64,000 nt of DNA from Rhizobium sp. 9140 (GTDB lineage Bacteria; Pseudomonadota; Alphaproteobacteria; Rhizobiales; Rhizobiaceae). The stretch's first letter is position 1. Each line of letters opens with the position of its first letter. Under the pieces are notes generated by a model that saw only the letters and a program-made list of their open reading frames with translations, was not told where the DNA came from and searched no databases. Both the position numbers and the translations under genes were made by a program. Location: NCBI RefSeq assembly GCF_900067135.1, contig NZ_FJUR01000003.1, positions 99,069 to 163,068 of the forward strand, written 5' to 3'. Shown piece after piece: positions 17,233 to 26,370 of this stretch.

Positions 17233-17256
17233 TTGTCTTCCTCCCTGATATAAAGA

Positions 17257-18360
17257 TCATTGTGGCGCGCGCTGGCCGCCAAGCGATGGACCAGGACGTT
17301 CCGTCATGGGCAGGAGCCGAAGACCGAAGGGCTCGTTCGGCTTCTGCCAGCGTTCGATAAGTCGGTCATAGACGCCATTGGCCTGGTCGGCGGCGCTGTA
17401 TCCGATCACGTGAAAAAAGCCGCCGGCTTCCGGATCAAGGTCGGTGCGACCCAGCAGAATAACCGAGAGGTCGACAGGAATGGCCAGGGATTCCGCGCGC
17501 AGCAGCTCGTGGAACTTGGCGCCATCTTCAATTCCCCAAATGACCAAGGCCCGACGCTTGGCTGGAGTGGCGACAGCCAGCGCCTCGCGAAGCGCAAGGA
17601 TGGCTGTTTCCTCGTAGTCTTTGGGCGGCAGCTTCGCGATGCGGATCTCCGTTTGCAAGATCGACCGCAGGTCAGCGCGATCCTTCAGGATGCGCCAGCG
17701 ATGAAGTCCCATTTCATTGGCAAGGAAGAAGCTGGACGTCGTCATGAGATGGATGCAGTCATGGCCGCTGACGAGCAGCCGGTCGATGGCAGCCTCGACA
17801 GACTGACCCCATTCGAAACCAACAGCATCAATATCGGTGCCCACCAACCAGGCGCCATCTACGATGATCGTATCGGTCTTTCGTCTGATCGCGGCAATCA
17901 TGTCGATCGGCATCGTATCGAACGAGTTCTGTACAACGCAGGCATCGAAGCGCGGCAGTGTCTGCAGGATCTGCTTGGCGTGTTCGGGGTCGGAGTAGCC
18001 GACTTCAAGCGTTATGTGTCCGGCGTCATTCAGGCGCCGCTGCAATTCTTCCAGCACGACGCGCCCACGCAGATTGTTCGACGAGCGCCTCAGCAGGATG
18101 ACACTGCGCTGGGTGCGGCTGCTGCCGTCCGGGCGGCTTTCCTTCACTGGAGCAGCCTGACCGCCGGTGAAGAATGTCCCACGACCGACATGCGCCGCGA
18201 TGAGACCCTCTTCTTTCAACACCTTGAGGGCACGCTCGACATTCTGTTGGCTCAGCGAAAAGTCCTGCATTAGCCGCCGGACAGTGGGCACCCGCTCTCC
18301 CGGCGCTGCCGTCATGGCCACCGAACGAAGATAGGATTGTAGGCGGGTAGTATCACTCAT
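17257..18360 (-). CDS. GntR/LacI-hybrid transcriptional regulator of the TTT locus
   Basis: 367 residues from the ATG at 18360 (ribosome site AAAGGAAA). The N-terminal winged helix is of GntR type: VPTVRRLMQDFSLSQQNVERALKVLKEEGLIAAHVGRGTFF (about residues 22-63). The rest (about 85-360) is a periplasmic-binding-protein-like domain as in LacI regulators (for example VVQNSFDTMPIDMIAAIRR, RALVIWGIEDGA). Regulators of this mixed build usually bind sugars or carboxylates. It probably senses the TTT substrate. TACAAT repeats in front of both divergent genes are likely operators. An upstream frame extension lacks similarity and was not used. Confidence 0.82.
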   Translation of the reverse strand: MSDTTRLQSYLRSVAMTAAPGERVPTVRRLMQDFSLSQQNVERALKVLKEEGLIAAHVGRGTFFTGGQAAPVKESRPDGSSRTQRSVILLRRSSNNLRGRVVLEELQRRLNDAGHITLEVGYSDPEHAKQILQTLPRFDACVVQNSFDTMPIDMIAAIRRKTDTIIVDGAWLVGTDIDAVGFEWGQSVEAAIDRLLVSGHDCIHLMTTSSFFLANEMGLHRWRILKDRADLRSILQTEIRIAKLPPKDYEETAILALREALAVATPAKRRALVIWGIEDGAKFHELLRAESLAIPVDLSVILLGRTDLDPEAGGFFHVIGYSAADQANGVYDRLIERWQKPNEPFGLRLLPMTERPGPSLGGQRAPQ

Positions 18361-18375
18361 GACGGTTTCCTTTAG

Positions 18376-18390
18376 TACAATACAATACAT
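18376..18390. promoter_or_regulatory. Putative half-site cluster before the GntR/LacI regulator gene
   Basis: TACAATACAATACAT contains tandem TACAAT units matching the arms of the perfect palindrome at 18481-18496. It lies just upstream of the regulator's ribosome site, so binding would give autoregulation. Inferred from position and shared sequence. Confidence 0.5.
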
Positions 18391-18480
18391 ATCGGCAAGA
18401 GAAAATCGCCGCACACCGCATTTACGCTTGAAAGTTGGGCGACAAAGGCCTACCAAGGCTTATCATAGCAAGCAGGCAAA

Positions 18481-18496
18481 TACAATATATATTGTA
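18481..18496. promoter_or_regulatory. Putative operator of tctC, perfect 16-base palindrome
   Basis: TACAATATATATTGTA reads the same on both strands. It sits 14 bases before the tctC start, just ahead of the ribosome site, the mirror position of the half-sites in front of the regulator gene. Probable target of the divergent GntR/LacI-type regulator. Confidence 0.65.
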
Positions 18497-18510
18497 CTGA
18501 GGAGGAGAAA

Positions 18511-19485
18511 ATGATGCTCAGAAGGAACTTTGTGCGTGCAGCGATTGCTGCCGCGGCTCTCGCAATCGCGCCAATCCCGGGGAGCGCGCAGGATTCCGGG
18601 CCAATCACGTTGCTCGTGGGCTATTCCGCCGGCGGCAGCGCCGACTATGCGGCGCGCGTCATGGCGCCGGAGCTGAGTAAGCGTCTCGGCCGCTCGGTCG
18701 TCGTCGAAAATGCGACAGGTGGCAGCGGCATGATCGCCCTGCAGAAACTTGTCAACGGCAAGGTCGACGGCTCAACGCTCTATTACGGCGGGTTCGATAC
18801 GGTGGCCGTGCCGATGCTCAACAAGTCGGTCAAGATCGACTGGAAGGAAGCAACGCTGCCGGTCGGCCGCACTGCGATCACGTCGATGGCGATCGTCGTA
18901 CCGCAGGCATCGCCCTACAAGACGCTCGCGGACCTCGTCGCCGCAGCAAAGGAAAACCCGGAAACCATCACCTACGGTTCGCCCGGCATCGGATCGGCCC
19001 AGCACTTCGTTGGCGAGATGGTCGGGCACCGCGCCGGCGTCAAGCTCGTGCATGCGCCTTATCGCGGCGGCACACAGGTTTCCAACGACCTGCTCGCAGG
19101 CGTCCTGGACTCCGCCATCCTGACGACCTCGACCGCTCTAACCTTCGCGAAAGACGGGAAGATCCGCGTGCTGGCCGTCACCAGCGCAGAGCGTGCTGAG
19201 GCTCTGCCGGATGTTCCGGCCCTCACGGAAATCGAGGGTTTCAGGGGCCTGGCGCTGCCGCTATGGCAGGGGTTGTTCGTCAAGGCGGGAACCGATGAGG
19301 CCAGCGCCAAGAAAATCAGCGATGCGATTACAGCGTCGCTGGAGATGGATGAGGTGAAGAAGCGCCTGGCCGATGCGGGGTTTGCCGCGGCGCCAATGTC
19401 AATGGGTGAATTCAACGGCTTCATCCAGACCCAGGCCGATACCTATCGGCAGATCATCACAGAGTCGGCCATTACTATCGAATAA
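18511..19485 (+). CDS. tctC: TctC/Bug-family periplasmic binding protein
   Basis: 324 residues with a signal peptide (RRNFVRAAIAAAALAIAPIP, cut near GSAQ). Bug-family features: ITLLVGYSAGGSADYAARV early on, VVVENATGGSG, and LVHAPYRGGTQVSNDLLAG in the second lobe. These proteins bind carboxylates through water-bridged contacts and hand them to TctAB. The strong ribosome site GAGGAGGAG follows the operator. It is separated from the TctAB genes by the regulator and followed by a lyase gene, which suggests the imported acid is a lyase substrate. Confidence 0.9.
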   Translation: MMLRRNFVRAAIAAAALAIAPIPGSAQDSGPITLLVGYSAGGSADYAARVMAPELSKRLGRSVVVENATGGSGMIALQKLVNGKVDGSTLYYGGFDTVAVPMLNKSVKIDWKEATLPVGRTAITSMAIVVPQASPYKTLADLVAAAKENPETITYGSPGIGSAQHFVGEMVGHRAGVKLVHAPYRGGTQVSNDLLAGVLDSAILTTSTALTFAKDGKIRVLAVTSAERAEALPDVPALTEIEGFRGLALPLWQGLFVKAGTDEASAKKISDAITASLEMDEVKKRLADAGFAAAPMSMGEFNGFIQTQADTYRQIITESAITIE

Positions 19486-19551
19486 TGCGCGCCTGGCGCT
19501 TCGGGTTCGTCCGGAGCGCATTTCTTCATCCATACGAAATCTGGATTTGTC

Positions 19552-20877
19552 ATGACTGCAGGAATGTTCGACTCGTTTATCACCCGCCACTGGTTCAGCG
19601 CAGAGGCGAAGGAAATCTGGAGCGACCTTCAAACCCTGCAGGCTTGGCTCGATGTCGAGGCGGCGCTTGCGCAGGCGCAGGGCCATCTCGGCGTCATTCC
19701 GGCGGACATGGTTCCGGTCATCGCCGAAGCTTGCCGGCATGAGCACTTCGACACCGAACGACTGAGCCGGGACATCGCGCACGCCCAGCATCCCTTCGTA
19801 CCCGTTCTGCGTCAGCTGGAAGAATTCGCGGGCGAACCAGCGGCCGGGTTCATTCACTGGGGTGCCACTACCCAGAACATCTTCGACACCAGCATGGCTT
19901 TGCAGATGCGCCGCACGCAGGCGCTGATCGACACTACGCTTTCTGCGGCCGAAACCTCACTCAGTGAACTCGCCCTTGCGCATCGCGATACGCTGCAGGC
20001 GGGCCGCACGCATGGTCAGCATGCCCTGCCGATGACCTTTGGCTTCAAGCTAACCGGCTGGTTGGAGGAGATCCGTCGTGACCGGCAGCGCCTGCGTGAC
20101 CGCATCCGGCCTTCCTTCGTCGCCTGCCTTGGCGGCGCGATAGGCACCTTTGCTGCGATGGGTGACAAAGGCCCGGCGGTCGAAGCGGAGATGGCGACGA
20201 TTCTCGATCTCGAGCCTGCTGTGTTGCCGATGCGCTCCTCCTTCGACCGCGCCAGCGATTATTTTTGCGCAATGGCACTGCTCGCGAAAACCGCAGAGAA
20301 GATAGCCCAGGACGTGGTTTTCATGCAGCGCACCGAGATCGGCGAGGTTGAGGAAGCCTTCCACATGGGGAAGGTGGGCAGTTCCACTATGGCTCAGAAG
20401 CGCAACCCGTCCACCGCGCTGCTGCTGATCAGCCTCTGCGGCCTGCTCTCGGCCCGTCTGCCCCTGATCCTGGGTTCGATGGTCAGGATGGACGAGGGGG
20501 ATTCCTCCGCCACCAATGTCGCAGATGTTGCGGTCCCGGAAATCGCCATTCTGGGCGCCTCGGTTGCCGAAACCCTGGCGCGTCTCGTCGCTGGACTCGT
20601 CGTTCATGTTGACGCCATGAAACGGAACGTGGAGATCACCAACGGATTGATCGTGTCTGAGGCGGCGATGATGCAGCTATCCGATCGTCTCGGCCGCCAC
20701 AAGGCTCATCACATGCTCTATGAGGCGGCGCAGCGTTCGGTCATGACGGGCACGCCCTTTACGCAGGCCATCGCCGAACATCCGGAAATGGCAGGCCATG
20801 ACATGGTGACCCTCGATATCGCAGACTATACGGGTCAATCCGCTGCTCTCACCGTGCGATTGAATGGAGCGCGCTAA
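19552..20877 (+). CDS. Fumarase/aspartase-superfamily lyase (carboxymuconate cycloisomerase / adenylosuccinate lyase type)
   Basis: 441 residues. It has the superfamily signature GSSTMAQKRNP (about residue 280), the catalytic HWGATTQNIFDT block (about 103) and GRTHGQHALPMTFG (about 150). The superfamily removes fumarate or similar groups from carbon-nitrogen or carbon-oxygen bonds, or cycloisomerises carboxymuconate. The location beside a carboxylate TTT importer, away from purine genes, argues against purine synthesis and for catabolism of an aminocarboxylate or muconate-like compound. Second gene downstream of the operator at 18481. Confidence 0.8.
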   Translation: MTAGMFDSFITRHWFSAEAKEIWSDLQTLQAWLDVEAALAQAQGHLGVIPADMVPVIAEACRHEHFDTERLSRDIAHAQHPFVPVLRQLEEFAGEPAAGFIHWGATTQNIFDTSMALQMRRTQALIDTTLSAAETSLSELALAHRDTLQAGRTHGQHALPMTFGFKLTGWLEEIRRDRQRLRDRIRPSFVACLGGAIGTFAAMGDKGPAVEAEMATILDLEPAVLPMRSSFDRASDYFCAMALLAKTAEKIAQDVVFMQRTEIGEVEEAFHMGKVGSSTMAQKRNPSTALLLISLCGLLSARLPLILGSMVRMDEGDSSATNVADVAVPEIAILGASVAETLARLVAGLVVHVDAMKRNVEITNGLIVSEAAMMQLSDRLGRHKAHHMLYEAAQRSVMTGTPFTQAIAEHPEMAGHDMVTLDIADYTGQSAALTVRLNGAR

Positions 20878-21070
20878 GTGACGCGACATGGTCGCCGTTC
20901 GATGGAAGTCAAGTACGGCTGTTTCGGCGCCCAGTACAAGTACAAGCGAACATTCTGCCTGAGGCCACGCAAGCCTCTGAAGAAGAGGCCGATTTCAGGC
21001 TGGTGCCGCTACACCAGTTACGGCAGTTCTGCACACATCAGGCGCTGGTTTTGATCTAGTGGTAAATCCT

Positions 21071-22444
21071 TCAACGGTGTTCGCGCGGCAATCTCTGCAA
21101 TTCATGAATCGACTTATACCCCTTTAGGCGTGCAGGCGCGAAGTGAGCTAATTTGGTATCCTCGGGCCGATTGCCTATCATGATCTCGGTAACTTCCTCG
21201 GCCAAGGCGGGAGCGAGCCCAAAGCCATGGCCACTAAGACCAGCGACAAAAAGCAAGCCTTCGACACCTGCCGTTCCCACCGCAGGCAAAAAGTCTTGCG
21301 TCGTATCAATCAGCCCCGTCCACACGGCATCTAGTTCAAGCTCCGATGCAAGGGATGGAATCATATGAGCCAGGCGCGCAAGGCCGGCTTTCACAAAGCC
21401 GTCATTGGGAAGAAATTCAGCCCACTTGAATGGGCGAAGATCACGCCCGCGCCATACATCAGTCAAGTCTTCCAAGAGCGGTCGACCAATTTTTATGTTC
21501 ATGGCACGACGATTGCTCCAAAAAGTAGGCAGAGTTGATATTGCTCCCCGCACATCTTCCCACCGAACGTGGACGTCAACATATCCACCCAGGCCGAATA
21601 CGATGCGACCGCCGGCGTCCTGTCGAAAGCCTAGCTGGCCTACTTCCCACATTGTGCTTTCTGACAGTGGGGCGACTGGACGTGTCGCTGCCATTGTGGC
21701 AACCCCGGCGTGCGTGGGCAGAGCGATACCGGCCTTGGCGAGCAAGCGGCTAGTCCAGGCGCCTGTGGCGAGCAGCACCGCATTCGATTTGACATAACCT
21801 CGTTTGGTCTGCACACCTTTGACAGATTTATCGTTAATTGCGATTGAGGTGACGGGCGTTTGCTGGAAAAGCGCTATGCCGAGCTGATCGACGTGATCGA
21901 GGAGACTTCGCATCACCGCTTGGGGATCGGCTTGTCCGTCCCGTGGTGTAAATCCTCCGAACACGTAGCTCTTGGAAAGATGCGGACATAGTTTGTAAAG
22001 CTCTTCACCTCTGAGCTGGTGAAAATCGACATCAAATCGCTCACCAACCCGGGCCCATTCAGTGACACGGTCAACATCACGCGCATTGGATGCCAGAGAC
22101 ACGTGACCGCTTCTTCGAAACGAAAGCTGCGGGCCTATTTTTTGAGAAAGTTCACCCCATAGCTCACTGGATCGGGCCATGAGAGCAACCTCCGCCTCAT
22201 CGCGACCTTGGACCCGTATGAACCCGAGGTTGCGACCTGATTGACCTGAGCCGGCATTGGCTGCTTCAATGATGATCGGATGCAGTCCAGCCTGCTTCAA
22301 GCCGATTGCAGTCAGCAGGCCGATTATACCCGCGCCAACAACGATCACGTCTGCCGAGTTCGGCAGCGGATCAGAAGCTTCCGCTTGCTCGACAAGTATC
22401 GGAAGTCCTCTTCCATCGACACGTAACCCACGATGTGGTGTCAT
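21071..22444 (-). CDS. DAO-family FAD-dependent oxidoreductase (amino-acid oxidase/dehydrogenase type)
   Basis: 457 residues from the ATG at 22444 (an ATG at 22462 would add six). Rossmann motif VIVVGAGIIGLLTAIGLKQAG at about residue 32, SGQSGRNLGFIRVQG as the DAO flavin-contact region, and a C-terminal LFVAGLSGHGFGLAPALAEEV typical of glycine/sarcosine/D-amino-acid oxidoreductases. Such enzymes oxidise amines or amino acids to imino acids. It is read divergently from the hydrolase operon that begins at 22602. The substrate cannot be assigned. Confidence 0.8.
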   Translation of the reverse strand: MTPHRGLRVDGRGLPILVEQAEASDPLPNSADVIVVGAGIIGLLTAIGLKQAGLHPIIIEAANAGSGQSGRNLGFIRVQGRDEAEVALMARSSELWGELSQKIGPQLSFRRSGHVSLASNARDVDRVTEWARVGERFDVDFHQLRGEELYKLCPHLSKSYVFGGFTPRDGQADPQAVMRSLLDHVDQLGIALFQQTPVTSIAINDKSVKGVQTKRGYVKSNAVLLATGAWTSRLLAKAGIALPTHAGVATMAATRPVAPLSESTMWEVGQLGFRQDAGGRIVFGLGGYVDVHVRWEDVRGAISTLPTFWSNRRAMNIKIGRPLLEDLTDVWRGRDLRPFKWAEFLPNDGFVKAGLARLAHMIPSLASELELDAVWTGLIDTTQDFLPAVGTAGVEGLLFVAGLSGHGFGLAPALAEEVTEIMIGNRPEDTKLAHFAPARLKGYKSIHELQRLPREHR

Positions 22445-22601
22445 ATAAATCCAACCCCGCATTCGGCAATTGATCAGGCCATGTCATTGTTTACTGTGAT
22501 GTTCGGGCACCTCCAATAACCATAAATTGGGACAACTCCTCATTCGCCAGTCGACCCAAAGGTACGCCGCGCGAAAGGTAGGCCGTTTGAAAGAAGGCAA
22601 G

Positions 22602-23417
22602 GTGAGCGAATTGAGATCCTGGGCATTTTACACTGAACCCGAAAAATTGAAGGTTGCCGGCGTCGACGTTGCCTACCGGCGTAAGGGAAGCGGCGCGCCA
22701 GTTGTTTATTTCCACGGCGCGGGCCTAACGCGGCGGTGGCTGCCCTTTTATGATGCAATGGCCGCTCACGCCGATGTCATTGTTCCCGAGCATCCCGGAT
22801 TCGGTGACACTCCGATGCCTGATTGGCTTGAGGATTTTGATGACATCAACCTGCACTACGAGCAGTTTTTCGATGAACTGGGCCTCGACCGCTTCCACTT
22901 GGTCGGACATTCGTTGGGCGGCTGGATGGCTGCCCATTACGCGGTCTTCTTTTCACGTCGGTTATCGAGCTTACAATTGATAACCCCGGCGGGACTTCGC
23001 GGGAGCTTGCTGAACGATCCTTTCAGGCAGACTGGCGAAGAAGCCCTGGAGCGGGTGTTCAACGGGGAGGCTCACGCATATCCGGAATATCTCGAGGGCG
23101 ACGAACGCGTTGAGCAACTGGTGCAGGACTATGCTGAACTCACCGCCCAGGCTCGGCTGATGTGGAACCCTCGCTACGATCCTCGCCTTGAGCGTCGGTT
23201 GGCACGGGTAAGAACACCAACCCGCGTGATAACCGTTGATGAAGACCGGATCATGAGCGCCGATGTCGCGTTGCAGTACGCCAGTCTTATTCCGGGGGCT
23301 GAAACCGCCAAGATACATGGCTCGACCCGCGCAACATCCCACGTTCCCTATGTGCAAGAGCCAGAGGCACTAGCGAGCCTGGTTCTTGAATTCGTCAATC
23401 GACACTCCGAGGCGTGA
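22602..23417 (+). CDS. Alpha/beta hydrolase of the monooxygenase operon
   Basis: 271 residues from a GTG with AAGAAGG upstream; the frame is open further 5' but that part lacks family similarity. Oxyanion region VVYFHGAGLTRRW, nucleophile elbow LVGHSLGGWMAAHYA, acidic residue in ITVDEDRI, and histidine in ATSHVPYVQEP. It resembles carbon-carbon bond or ester hydrolases of degradation pathways. It is the first of seven closely spaced co-directional genes ending with a CoA transferase. The stop is three bases from the next ATG. Confidence 0.78.
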   Translation: MSELRSWAFYTEPEKLKVAGVDVAYRRKGSGAPVVYFHGAGLTRRWLPFYDAMAAHADVIVPEHPGFGDTPMPDWLEDFDDINLHYEQFFDELGLDRFHLVGHSLGGWMAAHYAVFFSRRLSSLQLITPAGLRGSLLNDPFRQTGEEALERVFNGEAHAYPEYLEGDERVEQLVQDYAELTAQARLMWNPRYDPRLERRLARVRTPTRVITVDEDRIMSADVALQYASLIPGAETAKIHGSTRATSHVPYVQEPEALASLVLEFVNRHSEA

Positions 23418-23419
23418 CC

Positions 23420-24736
23420 ATGAATAAGTTAGAGTTCTACCTCAACAATGGCGGTAAATACAGCTTCATTCCACGCCGCGAGAAACTGTCGAAATCGATC
23501 TTTATCAGTACTTCCACCAAGTACTTCGACCCCATCCGCGGGCAGAGAGTTATCGAAGACTTTTTGGACAACATGGTGCTGGGTGAACAACTCGGTTTCG
23601 ATGGCCTCCTCGTGCTCGAGCAGCACGGTGGTCCAAATGCCGTGACAGGTCAGTCGATCGTCATGACAAGCGCCTTGGCGGCAAGGACCAAAAACATCAG
23701 GGTAGGGGCGGTGGGTCCTATCATGAACACCTACCTTTCTCCCATGAGATATGCGGAGGAGGTTGCTGCGCTGGATTATTTGTCTCGCGGACGCTTCTTC
23801 TTCGGTATGCCGGTCGGTATCGGACCAAATTATCACGCGCTGGGTATCGATCCTACGCGTGCACGTGAGCGCCTGCGAGAAGGACATGACCTCATGAAGA
23901 AGGCCTTCATGGAAGAAGGACCTTTCGAATGGGATGGCAAGTTCTTCAAAGTCCCATATGCGAACCTGTGGCCCAAGCCGCTGCAAAAGCCGCATCCGGA
24001 AATATGGGTGCCGGCCGTGGGTTCAAAAGACTCACTGAAGTTCGCGGCCGACAACCATTACACGTATCTGGCAATTCTCGTGCCGCGTCCGGTGCTTCTC
24101 CGGAACATTAAGACATTTCGTGACATGTGTGAGGAGGCTGGCTATACGGCGGACCCGACACAGGTCGTCGCCACCGCCACGGTTCATGTGGCCGAGACCG
24201 ACAAACAGGCACGGCTTGAGGTTGAGGCCCATTTCATGTCGATGCTTCAAAACTCCTTTGGCTCGCCTTTCCACGATTCATTCCCGCCGGGACACGTCAC
24301 TTCACAGTCCCTTCGCGGGATGATGAGTGGGGGCTATAGAGCCAAAGAGATTTCTGAAACAACTTTCGAGGAAGCCGTTGCCGATCGATCTATAATTTGC
24401 GGCTCACCCGACACAGTTGCTGAGCAGATTGAAGAACTGACCTCGGCCATGGGGGCAGGGCGTCTTGTTGTCAACTGTGATGGCTGGACCGCCCCGGCTT
24501 GGCTCACGCGGAAGAATATGACGATCTTCGCGGAAGAGGTCATCCCGCGGTTTCGTGCTCCTGGTGGGAAGCCCATCTGGGATAACAACAACTCGCAGGC
24601 TTGGAATACGACCAGTGAGTACGGTGCAAGGGTCGAGGAGCCGTTGGCGCGTCCGACCGTCCGCCTCGCGGATTCGGGGGTGGTTGATATCCGCACAGCG
24701 CATATTGAAGAGCTTAGGAAACCACTTGAACCATGA
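23420..24736 (+). CDS. Luciferase-like (LLM class) flavin-dependent monooxygenase
   Basis: 438 residues. The TIM-barrel luciferase family is shown by VLGEQLGFDGLLVLEQHGG, LAARTKNIRVGAVGPIMN, the family core LDYLSRGRFFFGMPVGIGPNYHALG, and the later CGSPDTVAEQIEEL. The enzyme uses reduced flavin and oxygen to hydroxylate or cleave its substrate. The flavin reductase at 25697 in the same operon is the likely supplier of FMNH2, making this a two-component system. The next gene overlaps its stop by four bases (ATGA). Substrate unknown. Confidence 0.85.
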   Translation: MNKLEFYLNNGGKYSFIPRREKLSKSIFISTSTKYFDPIRGQRVIEDFLDNMVLGEQLGFDGLLVLEQHGGPNAVTGQSIVMTSALAARTKNIRVGAVGPIMNTYLSPMRYAEEVAALDYLSRGRFFFGMPVGIGPNYHALGIDPTRARERLREGHDLMKKAFMEEGPFEWDGKFFKVPYANLWPKPLQKPHPEIWVPAVGSKDSLKFAADNHYTYLAILVPRPVLLRNIKTFRDMCEEAGYTADPTQVVATATVHVAETDKQARLEVEAHFMSMLQNSFGSPFHDSFPPGHVTSQSLRGMMSGGYRAKEISETTFEEAVADRSIICGSPDTVAEQIEELTSAMGAGRLVVNCDGWTAPAWLTRKNMTIFAEEVIPRFRAPGGKPIWDNNNSQAWNTTSEYGARVEEPLARPTVRLADSGVVDIRTAHIEELRKPLEP

Positions 24737-25167
24737 CGCCAGATTTCGATCAATGCGGAGGACGAGCGGTGATGGCAGAGAAACTAATACGTGGTTTCTG
24801 GGCGGCTTTTGAAAAAGACGCTGTTTCCGACCTGGAGAGTTTTTTTACCGCTGATTACGTTCGGCATTCTCCTCAGGCTGACATAAGCCGGGATGATTTC
24901 CTCACCGTCATCCGCGACAGGGCTCGCGCATTTCCGGATTTGAAGACTGTTATCCTCGACGTTGTCGAGGATAAGGACAAGATCGCCTATCGTTGGGAAT
25001 CTCACGGCACTCACCAGTGCACATTTATGAATGTGCCTCCGACGGGCAGAACGGTCAGGGTGAGCGGGATAACCATTAGCCGTATTTCAGGGGGGAAAAT
25101 TGCCGAGGATTGGAGCAGTTGGCAAAATTCCGATGTTCTCCATGGCATGAGCGTTTTTCCGATCTGA
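24733..25167 (+). CDS. SnoaL-like polyketide-cyclase/ester-cyclase family protein
   Basis: 144 residues, NTF2-like fold. It shows LIRGFWAAFEKDAVSDLESF, ADYVRHSP and a central WESHGTHQCTFMNVPPTGR, then VSGITISRISGGKIAEDWSSW, the standard ester-cyclase/SnoaL strand pattern. Members isomerise or hydrate reactive oxygenated intermediates, or only bind ligands. Its ATG overlaps the monooxygenase stop, so the two are translated together and it likely acts on the monooxygenase product. A second ATG at 24772 is also possible. Confidence 0.72.
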   Translation: MTPDFDQCGGRAVMAEKLIRGFWAAFEKDAVSDLESFFTADYVRHSPQADISRDDFLTVIRDRARAFPDLKTVILDVVEDKDKIAYRWESHGTHQCTFMNVPPTGRTVRVSGITISRISGGKIAEDWSSWQNSDVLHGMSVFPI

Positions 25168-25194
25168 TTTTCGAATAACAAATGGAGCATATAG

Positions 25195-25482
25195 ATGAGT
25201 ATTACCGTCGTGGTCTCGATCAAGGGCACGTCAGTGGAGAAGATCCGTGAAGTTGCGACTGCACGTCCGGACTTGAGTGAAGCGCTCGGCACCCTCCTCA
25301 AAAAACACGGTGTGATCAGTCATAAGCGCTACCACAACGGAGACGACATCCTTGATATCGACGAGTGGGAAAGCGAAGAAGGGTTTCAGAACTTTCTTAC
25401 AGAAGCACGCCCGCTGATCGACGAACTCGCGCGGTTAAGGGGTTCAGAGACGCCGACCGACAAGGTCTGGTTTCCGCTCTAA
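25195..25482 (+). CDS. Small ABM-like (antibiotic biosynthesis monooxygenase fold) protein
   Basis: 95 residues. The pattern of a beta strand (ITVVVSIKG), a helix, then DDILDIDEWESEEGFQNFL is that of dimeric alpha+beta-barrel (ABM/EthD-like) proteins, which often assist oxygenases. No catalytic residues can be assigned with confidence. It lies 27 bases after the SnoaL-like gene in the same operon. Confidence 0.55.
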   Translation: MSITVVVSIKGTSVEKIREVATARPDLSEALGTLLKKHGVISHKRYHNGDDILDIDEWESEEGFQNFLTEARPLIDELARLRGSETPTDKVWFPL

Positions 25483-25696
25483 CAGGGTTCGCTGCTCGAG
25501 AAACAGCGCTGCCACACTTGGCGCGTTTTGTAGTGCCTTCCGAGGTCGGCTCCAAACAATATTACCAGCGCTCGCATTATCGAGTGCGGCGGCATCGATG
25601 CCAGATCAGCTTCCCGATAAAAACTTTGCACCCGCTGCAGGCGATCTGGAGCCGGTGATTCCAAGCAGAACTGTACGTCGCCAGGAGGGATTTCAC

Positions 25697-26188
25697 ATGG
25701 CCGAAATCGAATTGACGGAAGCATTGAAGGGGTTCCATCGGAGCTTTCCCACGGGCGTTACCATTGTGGCTACGTCTACCGAAGGTTCTCCCTTCGGACT
25801 CGCTGTGAACGCCTTTTGCAGCGTCTCCCTCGATCCGCCCATGGTGATGGTATGTGTGAAGGCTACGTCCTCCACTTATGAAAAGCTATTCTCGGGAGAC
25901 AGGCTCGGTGTCAGCATCTTGGCAAACGACCAGGCGCAAGTCGTCGGAGTGTTTGCGAAATCTGGCATCGATAAGTTCGCACAGGTGAAGTGGTCACCGG
26001 GTGAAACCGGCGCGCCGTTGATTGACGGCGCCTCAGCACAACTTGAATTCCATGTTACCAGTCGGATGCTGGCGGGCACCCACGCGATATTCGTCGGTGA
26101 GGTTACTCACGCCAGCTTTTCGGGAACGCCCCCCCTTATTTACGTAGGGGGCAGTTTGTTTGATGGTGGACAGTTGGTCCCGGTCTGA
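25697..26188 (+). CDS. Flavin reductase (HpaC/NtaB-type), partner of the LLM monooxygenase
   Basis: 163 residues from an ATG with AGGAGG nine bases upstream. Family features: FPTGVTIVATSTEGSPFGLAVNAFCSVSLDPPMVMVC (substrate and FMN site), LGVSILANDQ, and the C-terminal GTPPLIYVGGSLFDGG with the conserved Gly and Tyr. It reduces free FMN with NAD(P)H for a flavin-dependent oxygenase. The only such oxygenase nearby is the LLM protein at 23420, so they very likely form a two-component monooxygenase. Confidence 0.88.
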   Translation: MAEIELTEALKGFHRSFPTGVTIVATSTEGSPFGLAVNAFCSVSLDPPMVMVCVKATSSTYEKLFSGDRLGVSILANDQAQVVGVFAKSGIDKFAQVKWSPGETGAPLIDGASAQLEFHVTSRMLAGTHAIFVGEVTHASFSGTPPLIYVGGSLFDGGQLVPV

Positions 26189-26370
26189 CTTTGAGCGCGG
26201 CTCGGGCAGGGCGGCGCCGACGATCTCAAAGCAGGGCTGAATTTTCGCCGGACGGGCATTTTGCTTGGTCTGTATGACGACCTTAACAATACAGCGCCGT
26301 AATTTGCGTTGTGGCTCGTTAAATTCATCGTAAAGGGCGTCTCTGGAACGCCCCTGTTCGGGAGGAGAGT

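Noticed and set aside
17260..18273. 337-codon plus-strand frame
   Set aside because: Complement of the GntR/LacI-type regulator, whose domains are unmistakable.
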